A stretch of DNA of 64,000 nt from Bacillus methanolicus MGA3 (GTDB taxonomy: Bacteria > Bacillota > Bacilli > Bacillales > Cytobacillaceae): the NCBI RefSeq assembly GCF_000724485.1, contig NZ_CP007739.1, forward strand, positions 1,906,843-1,970,842. The letters are read 5' to 3'. Positions 53,627 through 62,774 of this stretch are shown here, piece after piece. Each line of letters starts with the position of its first letter. Position 1 is the stretch's first letter. Made by a program: the position numbers and the translations under genes. Below the pieces are notes generated by a model that was given only the letters and a program-made list of their open reading frames with translations, was not told where the DNA came from and searched no databases.

Positions 53627-53988
53627 ATTATCCCCTTCCTTTCGTCCTAATATTTCGACAAAAGGAGATAATCTCCTGCAAATTACTTTCTCCTGCTCGC
53701 CATATAATTAAGTATCCTAATGAGATATTTCATGACGGTTCCCGTAATCTATTCATTTTTTGTTTGTTTTGTTCAACTAATTCATTTATCGCCCCCCCAT
53801 ATGGTATATTTTAAGAGGAGTTGCCGGGGGTGATCCTGGCTTTCTTTTACATCATTGCTATTTTGTTTCGTAAAATCTTCTTAATACACAATAATTTTTT
53901 AAGCAGTTCTATAATATTAAGTACTCATAACCAAAAAATCTGAATCAAAATTAGGTTAAAATCTCAATTCTTATTAAGGAGATAGGTT
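53627..53988. other. Intergenic region
   Basis: A GTG frame near 53829 (about 40 residues, starting MILAFFYIIAILF) has GAGGAG nine bases ahead and could be a tiny membrane peptide; support is weak. Otherwise nothing seen. Confidence 0.3.
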
Positions 53989-54240
53989 ATGAAAACTTCA
54001 ATACCCTGCCCTAGTTGTCAAAAGCCACTTACCATCGAACACTTCGAAGACTTTCCAACACCCTTTCATATGAAATGTCCGCACTGTCGAGCAAATCTAA
54101 AAGAAACTAAGATGACTCCATTGTTACTTTTAATTGCAGCTATTGTAGTTCCTTTATTAATTTTTATAGGTATTAGAGTAAAGAGTTTTCTATCTAACAA
54201 TGGATCCACCAAAACATACAAAAATGAGAAATCTTATTAA
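53989..54240 (+). CDS. Small zinc-ribbon membrane protein
   Basis: An 83-residue protein with two CxxC pairs (IPCPSCQKPL and MKCPHCRANL) forming a zinc ribbon, then one span (LLLLIAAIVVPLLIFIGI) and a basic tail. AGGAGATAGG lies just before the ATG. No family name assigned. Confidence 0.65.
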   Translation: MKTSIPCPSCQKPLTIEHFEDFPTPFHMKCPHCRANLKETKMTPLLLLIAAIVVPLLIFIGIRVKSFLSNNGSTKTYKNEKSY

Positions 54241-54410
54241 CAAAGCCTTTACTCCTAAAGCTGTTAACCAGCTCACCCAACGAATTCTAGATTGTGTTCT
54301 TTGAGTAATTTGATAACAATAGGCTGAACAGTATTTAATAATAAGGTATATTTCAGGTTATCAGATCTTTGTTTTATTGATTATAAATTACTGATAAAAG
54401 GAGGAAAGAA

Positions 54411-54818
54411 ATGAGACCGCTGCTATTCCGAGTGTTTGTGTATGGAACGTTGTTAGTAGGGGAAGAAAACCATTTTGTCGCCGCTCCTTATATCCGTAAT
54501 ATTCAGCCGGGAAAAGTGAAAGGGCGCTTATATAACGTCGGGGCATACCCCGCGCTCGTTGTAGAAGAAGAAGGCGAAGTAATTGGCGAATGGTTTACCG
54601 TAACGGAAGAAGGACTGCAAGCGATGGATGAGCTCGAAGAATATGAAGAAGGAGGCCAACATAACGAATACGAACGGGTTTGGATTAAAGATTTGGAACA
54701 GCCGATCGAAGGATATGTATATATATACCCAAAAAACAAAGCGGCGCACCTTCCTCTCATTCCCTCAGGGTCATGGCGGCATCGGCATAAGAACGAGCGT
54801 CGTATGAGAATGAAGTAG
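54411..54818 (+). CDS. Gamma-glutamylcyclotransferase-fold protein
   Basis: A 135-residue AIG2-like protein. The hallmark VFVYGTL is near the N-terminus, with GRLYNVGAYPALV and the catalytic-type Glu in MDELEEYEEGG. Family members remove gamma-glutamyl groups or act on gamma-glutamylamines; the substrate here is unknown. AAAGGAGGAAAG precedes the ATG. Single gene. Confidence 0.85.
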   Translation: MRPLLFRVFVYGTLLVGEENHFVAAPYIRNIQPGKVKGRLYNVGAYPALVVEEEGEVIGEWFTVTEEGLQAMDELEEYEEGGQHNEYERVWIKDLEQPIEGYVYIYPKNKAAHLPLIPSGSWRHRHKNERRMRMK

Positions 54819-55288
54819 CATTCTTTTGCTTTCCTCTTCAGATTAATTCGGAAGCAGGATTTAGTCTTTTCTCGTTTTGGGAAGGTAGATGACTAAGCAT
54901 AAGATTATGGAGAGGATATTTTTAAAAAGGAAAGATAATAATTAGAAACATAGAGGGATTTAATAAATTGAATGTTATTCAGGATCAGGCCATCATTAAT
55001 ACTTCTATTCTGGTTTTTCGATTATTTCTGGCTTAGTTCATAAAAAGCAAGATAATCATTGGAAACCAATCTCAGCAGGGGCTGGTGTTTTATTTTGGGT
55101 CTTCATTTCATTTTACGTATTGCTTGCTTGTTGGATTTATGTTCTTCATAATCATGTTTAAGAAGAGTATTGGAAGAGAAAATTTGAGAAGGTAGGGAAA
55201 AAAATAACTCTTTTAGACAACTTGAGGAAGTTTGTTAATTACACGGCTTATAAAACATCATGTAATTATTGAAAGAAGAGGAATCATC
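54819..55288. other. Intergenic region with a decayed membrane-protein fragment
   Basis: A start-less frame near 55015-55160 reads SGFSIISGLVHKKQDNHW followed by AGAGVLFWVFISFYVLLACW and ends soon after. It looks like the end of a small membrane protein gene. The DedA ribosome site is at the right edge. Confidence 0.35.
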
Positions 55289-55906
55289 ATGCAGCATTGG
55301 AATTATCTTATCGAGCATTTTGGATACTTCGGCATCTTTATTGCATTAATTGGCGGGATTATTGGATTGCCTTTACCGGATGAAGTTCTTCTAACATTTG
55401 TCGGTTTTAATGTTTACGAAGGTAGAATGTCTTATCTACCCTCAATTTTGTTTGCATTAATAGGAACGTGTGTAGGAATCTCCCTTAGCTACTTTTTAGG
55501 AATGAAATTAGGCATGCCCTTTTTACGCAAGTTCGGTCCAAAATTCCATATAACGGAAACTAGAATAGTTAAAACAAAAAAATTATATTCTAAGTTAGGA
55601 CCTTATTTACTAATTATTGGATACTTCATTCCTGGCGTACGTCATATTACTGCCTATCTTGCTGGCATTAATGGTTATTCAACCAAAAAATTCTCTTTAT
55701 TTGCTTTTACAGGTGCGGCATTATGGTGTATTACTTTTATTACGTTAGGAAAATTTCTTGGACCACAATGGAAAATTGTTCACGAGTACATATTAAAATA
55801 TAGTATGTATATTTTTACTTTAGTGATTTTTATCGTTGTAATTGTTTCAATTGCTTATTGGCAAAAAATAGGGAAACAAAAAAAGAGCCATTTACAAAGA
55901 ACATAA
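55289..55906 (+). CDS. DedA-family membrane protein
   Basis: A 205-residue protein of the DedA/SNARE-associated family, now known to include polyprenyl- and phospholipid scramblases. Motifs: GLPLPDEVLL, the conserved R in FIPGVRHITAYLAGI and an amphipathic helix between. The ATG at 55289 follows AGAGGA; an earlier TTG or ATG extension is rejected. Basic C-terminal tail. Confidence 0.88.
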   Translation: MQHWNYLIEHFGYFGIFIALIGGIIGLPLPDEVLLTFVGFNVYEGRMSYLPSILFALIGTCVGISLSYFLGMKLGMPFLRKFGPKFHITETRIVKTKKLYSKLGPYLLIIGYFIPGVRHITAYLAGINGYSTKKFSLFAFTGAALWCITFITLGKFLGPQWKIVHEYILKYSMYIFTLVIFIVVIVSIAYWQKIGKQKKSHLQRT

Positions 55907-56205
55907 TATACCCTTTTGAACCATGACTTTATAGTAGGATTATTGCATTATCCAACAAAATTCAAAGTTAGTTATACTGTCTGATCTTACACCTCTAGAT
56001 AATACAAACATTAAGTAAAATTCTCGGTTTCGGAGCCCTATTAAGCACTCATTTCTAATTGAATTGGGTGCTTCTTTTTTTGCATATTGTGTAATTTGCG
56101 AAACTCTCTGCTTATTTTGTTTCCTTATAACTAGCCTCTTGGGATATAGACAAGCATGTCGCGGCATATCTTTATATATATCCCAAAAAAGGAGGTCATT
56201 AAATA
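55907..56205. other. Intergenic region with a structured leader at its right end
   Basis: Contains a hairpin GAGCCC.../...GGGTGC-like region near 56033-56070 (TATTAAGCACTCA / TGGGTGCTTCTTTTTTTG), a plausible DedA terminator, and then the structured leader described separately. Confidence 0.5.
56139..56186 (+). promoter_or_regulatory. Structured leader before the 43-residue gene
   Basis: Perfect ten-base arms TTGGGATATA and TATATCCCAA enclose CAAGCATGTCGCGGCATATC, which is itself partly self-complementary. The structure ends six bases before AGGAGG, so it could control translation of the following small gene. Confidence 0.5.
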
Positions 56206-56337
56206 ATGACACCAATTGAACTTTTCGCATGGACATTAACAGCAATCTTAGGGATTAGCTTTATTATTTCTTTAGTAGCACTAGCAAGAAAACCAAATAG
56301 TAAAAAGGAACGCAAAATGACTCAATCCTCTAATTAA
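56206..56337 (+). CDS. Small single-span membrane protein
   Basis: A 43-residue peptide: MTPIELFAWTLTAILGI, one hydrophobic helix (ISFIISLVALA) and a basic tail ARKPNSKKERK. AAAAAAGGAGG lies ahead of the ATG, behind the structured leader. Not assigned to a family. Confidence 0.6.
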   Translation: MTPIELFAWTLTAILGISFIISLVALARKPNSKKERKMTQSSN

Positions 56338-56417
56338 AAAGATAAAATAACCATAAAAAAAGGACAACACTCAAAATTTACTGTATGATCAACATATTTT
56401 TTTGGAAAGCTATTTCC

Positions 56418-56469
56418 GAGCAAGGCAACTCTCCCAAGTCCAAATGAGTACAAATTTTTTGCCTTGCTC
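56418..56469. repeat. Perfect long inverted repeat
   Basis: Eleven-base arms GAGCAAGGCAA and TTGCCTTGCTC with a 30-base loop in the gap before the YkuD gene. Confidence 0.6.
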
Positions 56470-56600
56470 ACCTTTGAAATATTCAAAAAAAAAAAAAAAC
56501 AGTTTTGCTTTGTTTTTTCTTACACTGTTCAATCAATTACTGTTAATTAACATATGCCTGAGTTCCTTCATACAATAATCAAAAAAAGGTGTTGTTTTTC

Positions 56601-56936
56601 ATGGCTAGATGGATTGACGTATCTACATCACAACATCAATTAAAACTTTTTGATGGAAACAGGCTCATAAAAGTTTACCCAATTGCAGTTGGAAAAATTT
56701 TGTCACCAACACCTTCAGGGACATACATGATTATCAATAAACAACGTAATCCCGGCGGACCATTTGGAGTGCTTTGGATGGGATTGTCAAAACCTCATTA
56801 CGGTATACACGGAACAAATAACCCAGCTTCAATTGGTAAGAATGTCTCACATGGATGTATTAGAATGTTTAATCATGATGTTCTAGAACTATCATCTAGA
56901 GTTCCAATTGGAACTAGGGTTTTTATTCATAAATGA
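56601..56936 (+). CDS. L,D-transpeptidase of the YkuD family
   Basis: A 111-residue catalytic domain without LysM or signal peptide. It has the YkuD signature [20 protein letters not shown] with the catalytic Cys, and begins [14 protein letters not shown] as in the family. Such enzymes make 3-3 crosslinks in peptidoglycan, often in spores. The ATG at 56601 is chosen over an earlier in-frame start because AAAAAAGGTG lies upstream. Cytoplasmic location without a signal would be odd unless it is exported otherwise. Confidence 0.88.
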   Translation: MARWIDVSTSQHQLKLFDGNRLIKVYPIAVGKILSPTPSGTYMIINKQRNPGGPFGVLWMGLSKPHYGIHGTNNPASIGKNVSHGCIRMFNHDVLELSSRVPIGTRVFIHK

Positions 56937-57182
56937 CTCTGTTAATCCCGCCGAATCTTTCAGCCAACTCAACCGTGCGTCTAGCTCATATTTCCGTTTT
57001 TCCTCGTATAACCACACTTTCAGACCTTTCCCTCAAGGCATGATCATGACAGTGATTTTGTTTTTTGTCGCGAAAATGGGTATCCTTATATTCAAAAAAA
57101 TAATCTAGTCTGGATAAATCGTTTATTATTTGAAGGCTGTTTAACCCAGATATATAAACTCTTATGGGTTGGTGATTAAATC

Positions 57183-59012
57183 ATGAAACCGATGCTGCCT
57201 ACTCTCACCTTCGAAGTGCCGGCAGGAGATGATTGGCTGTTTGAAGTGAAATATGACGGATTCAGGGCGATGTTGGAAATGGCAGATACGATTACACTAA
57301 CAAGCCGCAACGGAAAAGATCTTCTTCCACTTTTTCCGGAAATTGAACAATATTTAAAAAATCAATTGGATCATCTAAAGCCATATTTGCCTTTTACTTT
57401 TGACGGAGAGCTTGTTTTTCTTGAAAATCCATTCAAAGCAAATTTCGCATTGATACAAAGCCGCGGCCGGATGAGGTCTCAGCAGCGCATTATTGAAAAA
57501 GCATGCAAATCTCCCTGCCGACTGCTCATTTTCGATGTCTTGAAATTAAAAGGGAAACCTGTAGTTAACAGTAGTTATCAAATAAGAAAAAAAATGCTCA
57601 TTGATTTTTTCAAACAAACGGGGCTTCCCCTTGCTCCTGACGATAAGGATGAAAGTCTTATACAGTTAATACCGGCAAATAACAACTTTCACACAATTTG
57701 GGAAAACGTTGTCCTTTATGATGGGGAAGGGGTTGTTGCAAAACAGGTGAAAAGCCGCTGGGAAGAGGGAAAAAGAACAACAATGTGGCTAAAATATAAA
57801 AATTGGAAATATGTTTCTTGTTTTATAACAGCATATGAAAAATCAAACAGCTATTTTTACGCTGCTGTTTATAAGGACAAGAAAATTTACCCAATCGGAC
57901 AGTTTATTTTTGGTTTAAAGCCTGATGAAAAGCAAGCCCTATTTCAAATCATAAAAGAAAATAAAACAGGTGAAGACATACAGTATATTTACGTCGATCC
58001 TGCCATTTGTGTTGAGGTGAAATACCTGGAAATTTATGAGGGACAAATGAGAGAACCGCATTTTGACCGCTTCCGCTTCGATCTTTTACCGAAAGACTGT
58101 ACGTATGAAAATTTTCTTTTGCAGCAGAAAAATCTCCCTGTGGAAGTAGAAATCACACATCCTGAAAAACCGCTATGGGAAACTCCCCCCGTTCAAAAGA
58201 TTGATTATCTTCACTTCTTGCGGGAAATTTCCCCTTTTATCCTTCCTTTTTTAAAGGACAGGCTTTTGACGGTAATCCGCTATCCGCACGGAATATTTGG
58301 AGAACCTTTTTATCAAAAAAACTGTCCGGAATATGCTCCGGATTTTGTCGGCACACACGAAGAAGAAGGCATCAATTATATTGTTTGCAATGAGCTTAAA
58401 ACATTGTTATGGCTCGGAAACCAACTGGCCTTTGAATTCCATATCCCTTTCCAAACGATTTCAAGTAAAGGACCAAGTGAAATTGTTTTTGATTTGGATC
58501 CGCCATCAAAAGATGCATTTCCACTAGCAATAAAGGCTGCCAATTTAATTAAGGAAGTGCTGGACCACTTGGAGCTGATTAGCTTTATAAAGACATCCGG
58601 AAACAAAGGTCTTCAAGTATACATCCCTTTGCCGGATAACCGTTATTCCTATGATGACACAAGACTATTTACGTCTTTTGTTGCCGATTATCTTGTTTCG
58701 AAGGATCCTGATTCGTTTACAACAGAAAGAATGAAAAAAAAGCGCGGAAATCGGCTGTATGTGGACTATATACAGCACGCGGAAGGCAAAACGATCATTG
58801 CGCCATATTCACCTCGTGGAAATTCAAAAGCCACTGTTGCCGCACCGCTTTTTTGGGAAGAAGTGAACGAAGAGCTATCAATGGAGACCTTTCAAGTCAC
58901 CACGATTTTAAATCGATTGAAAGACAAAGGCGACCCTTTTCAATCTTTTTTCCGGGCAAAAGAAATGCAAAAATTTCAGCCTGTTCTCGATTTTCTAAAA
59001 CAAAAGAAGTAA
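57183..59012 (+). CDS. ligD: ATP-dependent DNA ligase LigD (ligase + polymerase)
   Basis: A 609-residue NHEJ enzyme. N-terminal ligase domain with the adenylation lysine in EVKYDGFRAMLEM, then motif III FTFDGELVF, motif IV GEGVVAK and motif V TMWLKYKNW; C-terminal primase-like polymerase domain from about residue 320 (EVEITHPEKPLWE, IVFDLDPP with catalytic Asp pair, SGNKGLQVYIPL). No phosphoesterase domain, as in B. subtilis LigD (YkoU). Works with Ku encoded at 50341-51177. GGTGAT precedes the ATG at 57183. Confidence 0.96.
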   Translation: MKPMLPTLTFEVPAGDDWLFEVKYDGFRAMLEMADTITLTSRNGKDLLPLFPEIEQYLKNQLDHLKPYLPFTFDGELVFLENPFKANFALIQSRGRMRSQQRIIEKACKSPCRLLIFDVLKLKGKPVVNSSYQIRKKMLIDFFKQTGLPLAPDDKDESLIQLIPANNNFHTIWENVVLYDGEGVVAKQVKSRWEEGKRTTMWLKYKNWKYVSCFITAYEKSNSYFYAAVYKDKKIYPIGQFIFGLKPDEKQALFQIIKENKTGEDIQYIYVDPAICVEVKYLEIYEGQMREPHFDRFRFDLLPKDCTYENFLLQQKNLPVEVEITHPEKPLWETPPVQKIDYLHFLREISPFILPFLKDRLLTVIRYPHGIFGEPFYQKNCPEYAPDFVGTHEEEGINYIVCNELKTLLWLGNQLAFEFHIPFQTISSKGPSEIVFDLDPPSKDAFPLAIKAANLIKEVLDHLELISFIKTSGNKGLQVYIPLPDNRYSYDDTRLFTSFVADYLVSKDPDSFTTERMKKKRGNRLYVDYIQHAEGKTIIAPYSPRGNSKATVAAPLFWEEVNEELSMETFQVTTILNRLKDKGDPFQSFFRAKEMQKFQPVLDFLKQKK

Positions 59013-59021
59013 CACTAAATC

Positions 59022-59104
59022 AAAAGGGCAGACCCCTCCAATACAAATTAAATCCATTCTATCTATGGACATTTTTGGAGGGTGTCATTTCAGCCAGCCT
59101 CTTA
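59022..59104. repeat. Diverged palindromic GGGTCAGACCC-family repeat, copy 6
   Basis: AAAAGGGCAGACCCCTCCAA ... TTGGAGGGTGTC and CAGCCAGCCTCTTATA. The left arm has lost bases relative to other copies. Lies between the convergent ligD and dapF and can act as a terminator for both. Confidence 0.55.
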
Positions 59105-60085
59105 TAAAAATTTGCTCAAATGTTCCTGAACATGGTCAACTAATTTGGCATATTGTAATTGTTCATCTGAAAATTCTTCTTTCTTGCCAATACGGAAAGA
59201 TTCCGGCTCATTAACATCAAGGTTGACTTCAGCCTTGTAAACATATGTCGCATTGCCAATCAAATCAATAGTATAAGCTCCGTTTTGGTGATGAACAACA
59301 CAGCGGACCTTCCCGCCGTTGTTGTATACTTCAATCGGTTCCTCAACAGAATTTATATCGTTCAAGCAGGTAACAAGGCTTGAAGCAGACATTGCCGTAC
59401 CGCATGCGTTTGTAAAACCTACCCCGCGTTCAAACGTACGGACATAAATTTGTCCTTTTTCAAGCGGCATGACAAAACTTACATTTACTCCATCAGGGAA
59501 AAGTTCATTTGGGCCGTTCACATATTCACTAATTTGTTTTTGCAGTTGTGAATGAATTTGATCCTTTTCCACAATCGAAACAAGGTGAGGATTCGGAACG
59601 GCAAGTGCGGTAAACACCAATTCTTTTGAAAGTGCAGGAATTTTTTCATTCAGCAATGTCGTTTGATCTAAAACAAGCGGCAAATCGCTTAATTGAAACG
59701 AAACAGGCGAAATCTCCACCTGGTAAGTTGGAACATTCGGAAAAAGATTTTTTTGCTTTTTTACCGGAAGGTCGGTTTTCATCGTATTGATTAATGCTTC
59801 TTCTTTGCCATACAGTTCACAAACATAACGGGCTACACAGCGCAATCCATTTCCGCACATCGACGCTTCAGATCCGTCTGCATTAAAAATGCGCATTCTC
59901 GCGTCAGCATTGTCTCCTTTTTGGACATATAAGATCCCATCCGAACCAAGATCTGTATTTCGATCGCAAAGCGCAACTGCCAGTTTTGAACGTTCTTCTT
60001 CTGAAAAAGAATAGTCGTTTGAAATTTCATCTATTAATAAAAAATCGTTTCCTGAACCATGAACCTTTAAAATTTCAATTTTCAA
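59102..60085 (-). CDS. dapF: Diaminopimelate epimerase
   Basis: A 327-residue enzyme interconverting LL- and meso-diaminopimelate for lysine and cell wall. Two catalytic cysteines appear in SMCGNGLRC and GFTNACGTAMSAS. Longer than the usual 275-285 residues of B. subtilis DapF, mainly through extra segments in the middle and a C-terminal extension of about 40 residues (ESFRIGKKEEFSDEQL and after). Normal start and ribosome site (AGGTTTTTT region with GGAGG). Convergent with ligD. Confidence 0.95.
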   Translation of the reverse strand: MKIEILKVHGSGNDFLLIDEISNDYSFSEEERSKLAVALCDRNTDLGSDGILYVQKGDNADARMRIFNADGSEASMCGNGLRCVARYVCELYGKEEALINTMKTDLPVKKQKNLFPNVPTYQVEISPVSFQLSDLPLVLDQTTLLNEKIPALSKELVFTALAVPNPHLVSIVEKDQIHSQLQKQISEYVNGPNELFPDGVNVSFVMPLEKGQIYVRTFERGVGFTNACGTAMSASSLVTCLNDINSVEEPIEVYNNGGKVRCVVHHQNGAYTIDLIGNATYVYKAEVNLDVNEPESFRIGKKEEFSDEQLQYAKLVDHVQEHLSKFL

Positions 60086-60138
60086 TTTAAAAAACCTCCA
60101 TAAAAAACCTTATCCTTAGATTGCCATAATCACCGATT

Positions 60139-60954
60139 TCATTCAATATCCTTTTTTTGAATCGTTCTTAATTTGGTCTCAAATTTCATTCGATTTAATC
60201 TTGCCTTATTTCTATTATCGCTTTCTGAAGAATTGTCCGTTGAATCAAGAATAGATAGGCTCCGCCTTAACTTGGCATGGTCTTGAAGCAATGCCCACAG
60301 CCGGTCAGCCACACCCGTTTTGTCAGTTCCTGTTTTTTCCAACCAGATCGAAGGAATGCTTTCAATTATTGCATTTACATCATCCCTTTTCATTGAATGA
60401 AGTTTTTGAAAAAATTGATCGGGCTGGATCCCCTTTTTGTAAAAAGGATGACGCTTTAACAGCAAAATGGTCTCATTTCTGTCATAATTTTTTCCTTCAA
60501 GCAGCCCTCTCAGCATTAGCGATGAACCGAAATCTGCCGCATACGTTTTCAATTCACCATAAAGTAAATTCTGGTTTTTTTCATACCGGTCTATATTTAG
60601 TAATAAACAATCAAACAAAAAGATTTCTTCCCGTTCCTGTTCGGAAAAAGGAATTTTTTTATTCGTTTGCAAAATAAATGGAAAAGCGATATTTTCCCCG
60701 GTGCTTTTTCTCCATAAATCTTTGCCTTCATCGTCTAATAACTGGATATTTTCACTTCCATTTATTTTGACCGTTTCAGGTTTTAACACAGGAAGTCCGA
60801 GCAGAAGACCAAGTTTGTTTGCCACCCACTCAATAATGGAAGAATACGTTCCATCTCCTGCTCCTATTAATTTGATAAACCATTTCTGCCCATTTGCATC
60901 CTTAACGACTACCGGAAGCGAAGAACCGCTTTTTATGACATCAACTATTTTCAT
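60139..60954 (-). CDS. HipA-like kinase domain protein
   Basis: A 271-residue protein with the small-lobe features of HipA-like kinases: VVKDANGQKWFIKLIGAG at the N-terminus, then FLFDCLLLNIDRYEKNQN (catalytic-loop-like D-R-x-x-x-N) and YAADFGSSLML (metal-binding D-F-G). No HipB-like partner is adjacent, so this is not an obvious toxin-antitoxin pair. Follows dapF on the same strand, 53 bp upstream of it. Confidence 0.75.
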   Translation of the reverse strand: MKIVDVIKSGSSLPVVVKDANGQKWFIKLIGAGDGTYSSIIEWVANKLGLLLGLPVLKPETVKINGSENIQLLDDEGKDLWRKSTGENIAFPFILQTNKKIPFSEQEREEIFLFDCLLLNIDRYEKNQNLLYGELKTYAADFGSSLMLRGLLEGKNYDRNETILLLKRHPFYKKGIQPDQFFQKLHSMKRDDVNAIIESIPSIWLEKTGTDKTGVADRLWALLQDHAKLRRSLSILDSTDNSSESDNRNKARLNRMKFETKLRTIQKKDIE

Positions 60955-61001
60955 CCAATGGTCCTCACTGTTAATGGATTATTAACTGAAAATCGACATA
61001 T

Positions 61002-61027
61002 GAAAAAGAGGCACCTGAAAAGGCGCC
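61002..61027 (-). terminator. Terminator of the riboflavin operon
   Basis: Minus-strand stem GGCGCC/GGTGCC with loop TTTTCA and TCTTTTTC, about 50 bp after ribH. Confidence 0.8.
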
Positions 61028-61073
61028 ATCAAAATTTTATTTCATTTTAAAAATCATTTACAATGCATCAACA

Positions 61074-61541
61074 TTATCCAATTTGTCTGACTAAATTCGC
61101 CATTTCAATGGCACCGACGGCAGCTTCCCAGCCTTTATTTCCTGCTTTTGTACCTGCACGCTCAATCGCTTGTTCAATCGTTTCTGTCGTTAAAACACCA
61201 AAGATAATTGGAACGCCGCTTTGTATACTCGCCGCTGCTACCCCTTTTGCTACTTCTCCGCTTACATACTCAAAGTGAGGTGTTGCACCGCGGATGACTG
61301 TCCCCAGTGTAATAACGGCATCAAACTTACCGCTTTCAGCAAGTTTTTTTGCCACAAGCGGGATTTCAAACGCCCCAGGCACCCAAGCAACTGTTATATC
61401 ATCTTCATTCACACCATGGCGGTGCAATGCATCTTCAGCACCACTTAGCAGCTTGCTAGTAATGAATTCATTAAACCTTCCTACAACAATCGCTATTTTT
61501 AGACCTGCTCCAATTAAATTGCCTTCCAATACTTTTTTCAT
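61074..61541 (-). CDS. ribH: 6,7-dimethyl-8-ribityllumazine synthase
   Basis: A 155-residue lumazine synthase forming a 60-subunit shell that joins the RibA pyrimidine and the RibB butanone phosphate. Motifs: [42 protein letters not shown] with the catalytic His, and FGVLTTET. Last gene of the rib operon, 21 bp after ribBA. Confidence 0.97.
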   Translation of the reverse strand: MKKVLEGNLIGAGLKIAIVVGRFNEFITSKLLSGAEDALHRHGVNEDDITVAWVPGAFEIPLVAKKLAESGKFDAVITLGTVIRGATPHFEYVSGEVAKGVAAASIQSGVPIIFGVLTTETIEQAIERAGTKAGNKGWEAAVGAIEMANLVRQIG

Positions 61542-61562
61542 TATCTCCTTCTCTCCTCATCA

Positions 61563-62756
61563 CTATATTTTAAGTAAATGTCCAAGCTTTTGCTGCTTTG
61601 TTTTCAAATATCGCTCATTTTCTGCCTTCACCGGCATTTGGATTGGCACCCTTTCAACCACTTCGAGCCCATACCCTTTTAAGCCGGCGATTTTCCTCGG
61701 ATTGTTCGTTAAAAGCCTCATCTTCCTTACGCCAAGATCACGGAGTATTTGAGCTCCAATTCCATAGTCGCGGAGATCGGCCTGAAAGCCCAGTTTATGG
61801 TTTGCTTCTACAGTGTCATAGCCTTCTTCCTGAAGTTTATAAGCTTTCAGTTTATTGATAAGGCCTATTCCTCTGCCCTCCTGCCTCATATAGAGAAGAA
61901 CTCCTTTTCCTTCTTCCTCAATTTGCTGAAGAGCTGCCTCAAGCTGCGGACCGCAATCACACCGATATGAACCAAAAACGTCTCCTGTTAAGCATTCCGA
62001 ATGAACTCTGACAAGAATCGGTTCATTTTCGTTCACTTCACCTTTGACTACAGCGATATGCTCTTTTCCGTCCAATACGTTTGTATATCCTATTACTGAA
62101 AAACTGCCGTATTCGGTCGGCAATTGGATTTGTACTTCTCTTTTTACAAGTGAATCATGGTCAAGTCGATACTGGATTAAATCCTGGATCGTAATTATTT
62201 TCAAGTCGAATTTCTCTGCAATCTTCTCTAACTGAGGCACACGTGCCATCGTACCATCTTCATTCATAATTTCGCAAATAACCCCGGCAGGCTTAGAGCC
62301 GCACAGTCTTGCTAAATCGACAGCAGCTTCAGTATGGCCGGCTCTTCTTAACACACCGCCTTCTTTGGCGACAAGAGGAAAAATATGGCCCGGCCGTTTA
62401 AAATCAAATGGCGACGCATCATCTTTAAGCATCTTTTGAACGGTTAATGAACGTTCAAAAGCACTGATTCCTGTTGTTGTATCAATATGGTCAATACTGA
62501 CCGTAAATGCCGTTCCATGCGTATCCGTATTAACATCGCTCATTGGATTCAATTCTAATTTTGAGGCCAATTCTTCTGTGACCGGAACACAAATAAGCCC
62601 CCTGCCCTCTTTTGCCATAAAATTAATAACCTCAGGTGTTGCATATTCGGCTAGAGCGATAAAATCGCCTTCATTTTCCCTGTCCTCATCATCGCAAACA
62701 ATCACGACTTTTCCTTGTCTCAAATCCTCCAGTGCTTCTTCGATTTTATGGAACAT
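61563..62756 (-). CDS. ribBA: Bifunctional RibBA (DHBP synthase / GTP cyclohydrolase II)
   Basis: A 397-residue fusion. N-terminal DHBP synthase with [11 protein letters not shown] and [33 protein letters not shown]-terminal GTP cyclohydrolase II with zinc cysteines in [18 protein letters not shown] and the RQEGRGIGL loop. The ATG at 62756 is chosen ([12 protein letters not shown]); an earlier in-frame start adds six residues and lies within the ribosome site (AAAGGTGGAAAC). Its 5' end is close behind ribE (18 bp). Confidence 0.97.
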   Translation of the reverse strand: MFHKIEEALEDLRQGKVVIVCDDEDRENEGDFIALAEYATPEVINFMAKEGRGLICVPVTEELASKLELNPMSDVNTDTHGTAFTVSIDHIDTTTGISAFERSLTVQKMLKDDASPFDFKRPGHIFPLVAKEGGVLRRAGHTEAAVDLARLCGSKPAGVICEIMNEDGTMARVPQLEKIAEKFDLKIITIQDLIQYRLDHDSLVKREVQIQLPTEYGSFSVIGYTNVLDGKEHIAVVKGEVNENEPILVRVHSECLTGDVFGSYRCDCGPQLEAALQQIEEEGKGVLLYMRQEGRGIGLINKLKAYKLQEEGYDTVEANHKLGFQADLRDYGIGAQILRDLGVRKMRLLTNNPRKIAGLKGYGLEVVERVPIQMPVKAENERYLKTKQQKLGHLLKI

Positions 62757-62774
62757 TCTGTTTCCACCTTTCAT

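Noticed and set aside
60139..60954. HipA-like gene as a toxin-antitoxin pair
   Set aside because: No HipB-like antitoxin gene lies next to it, and the domain resembles stand-alone HipA-like kinases.
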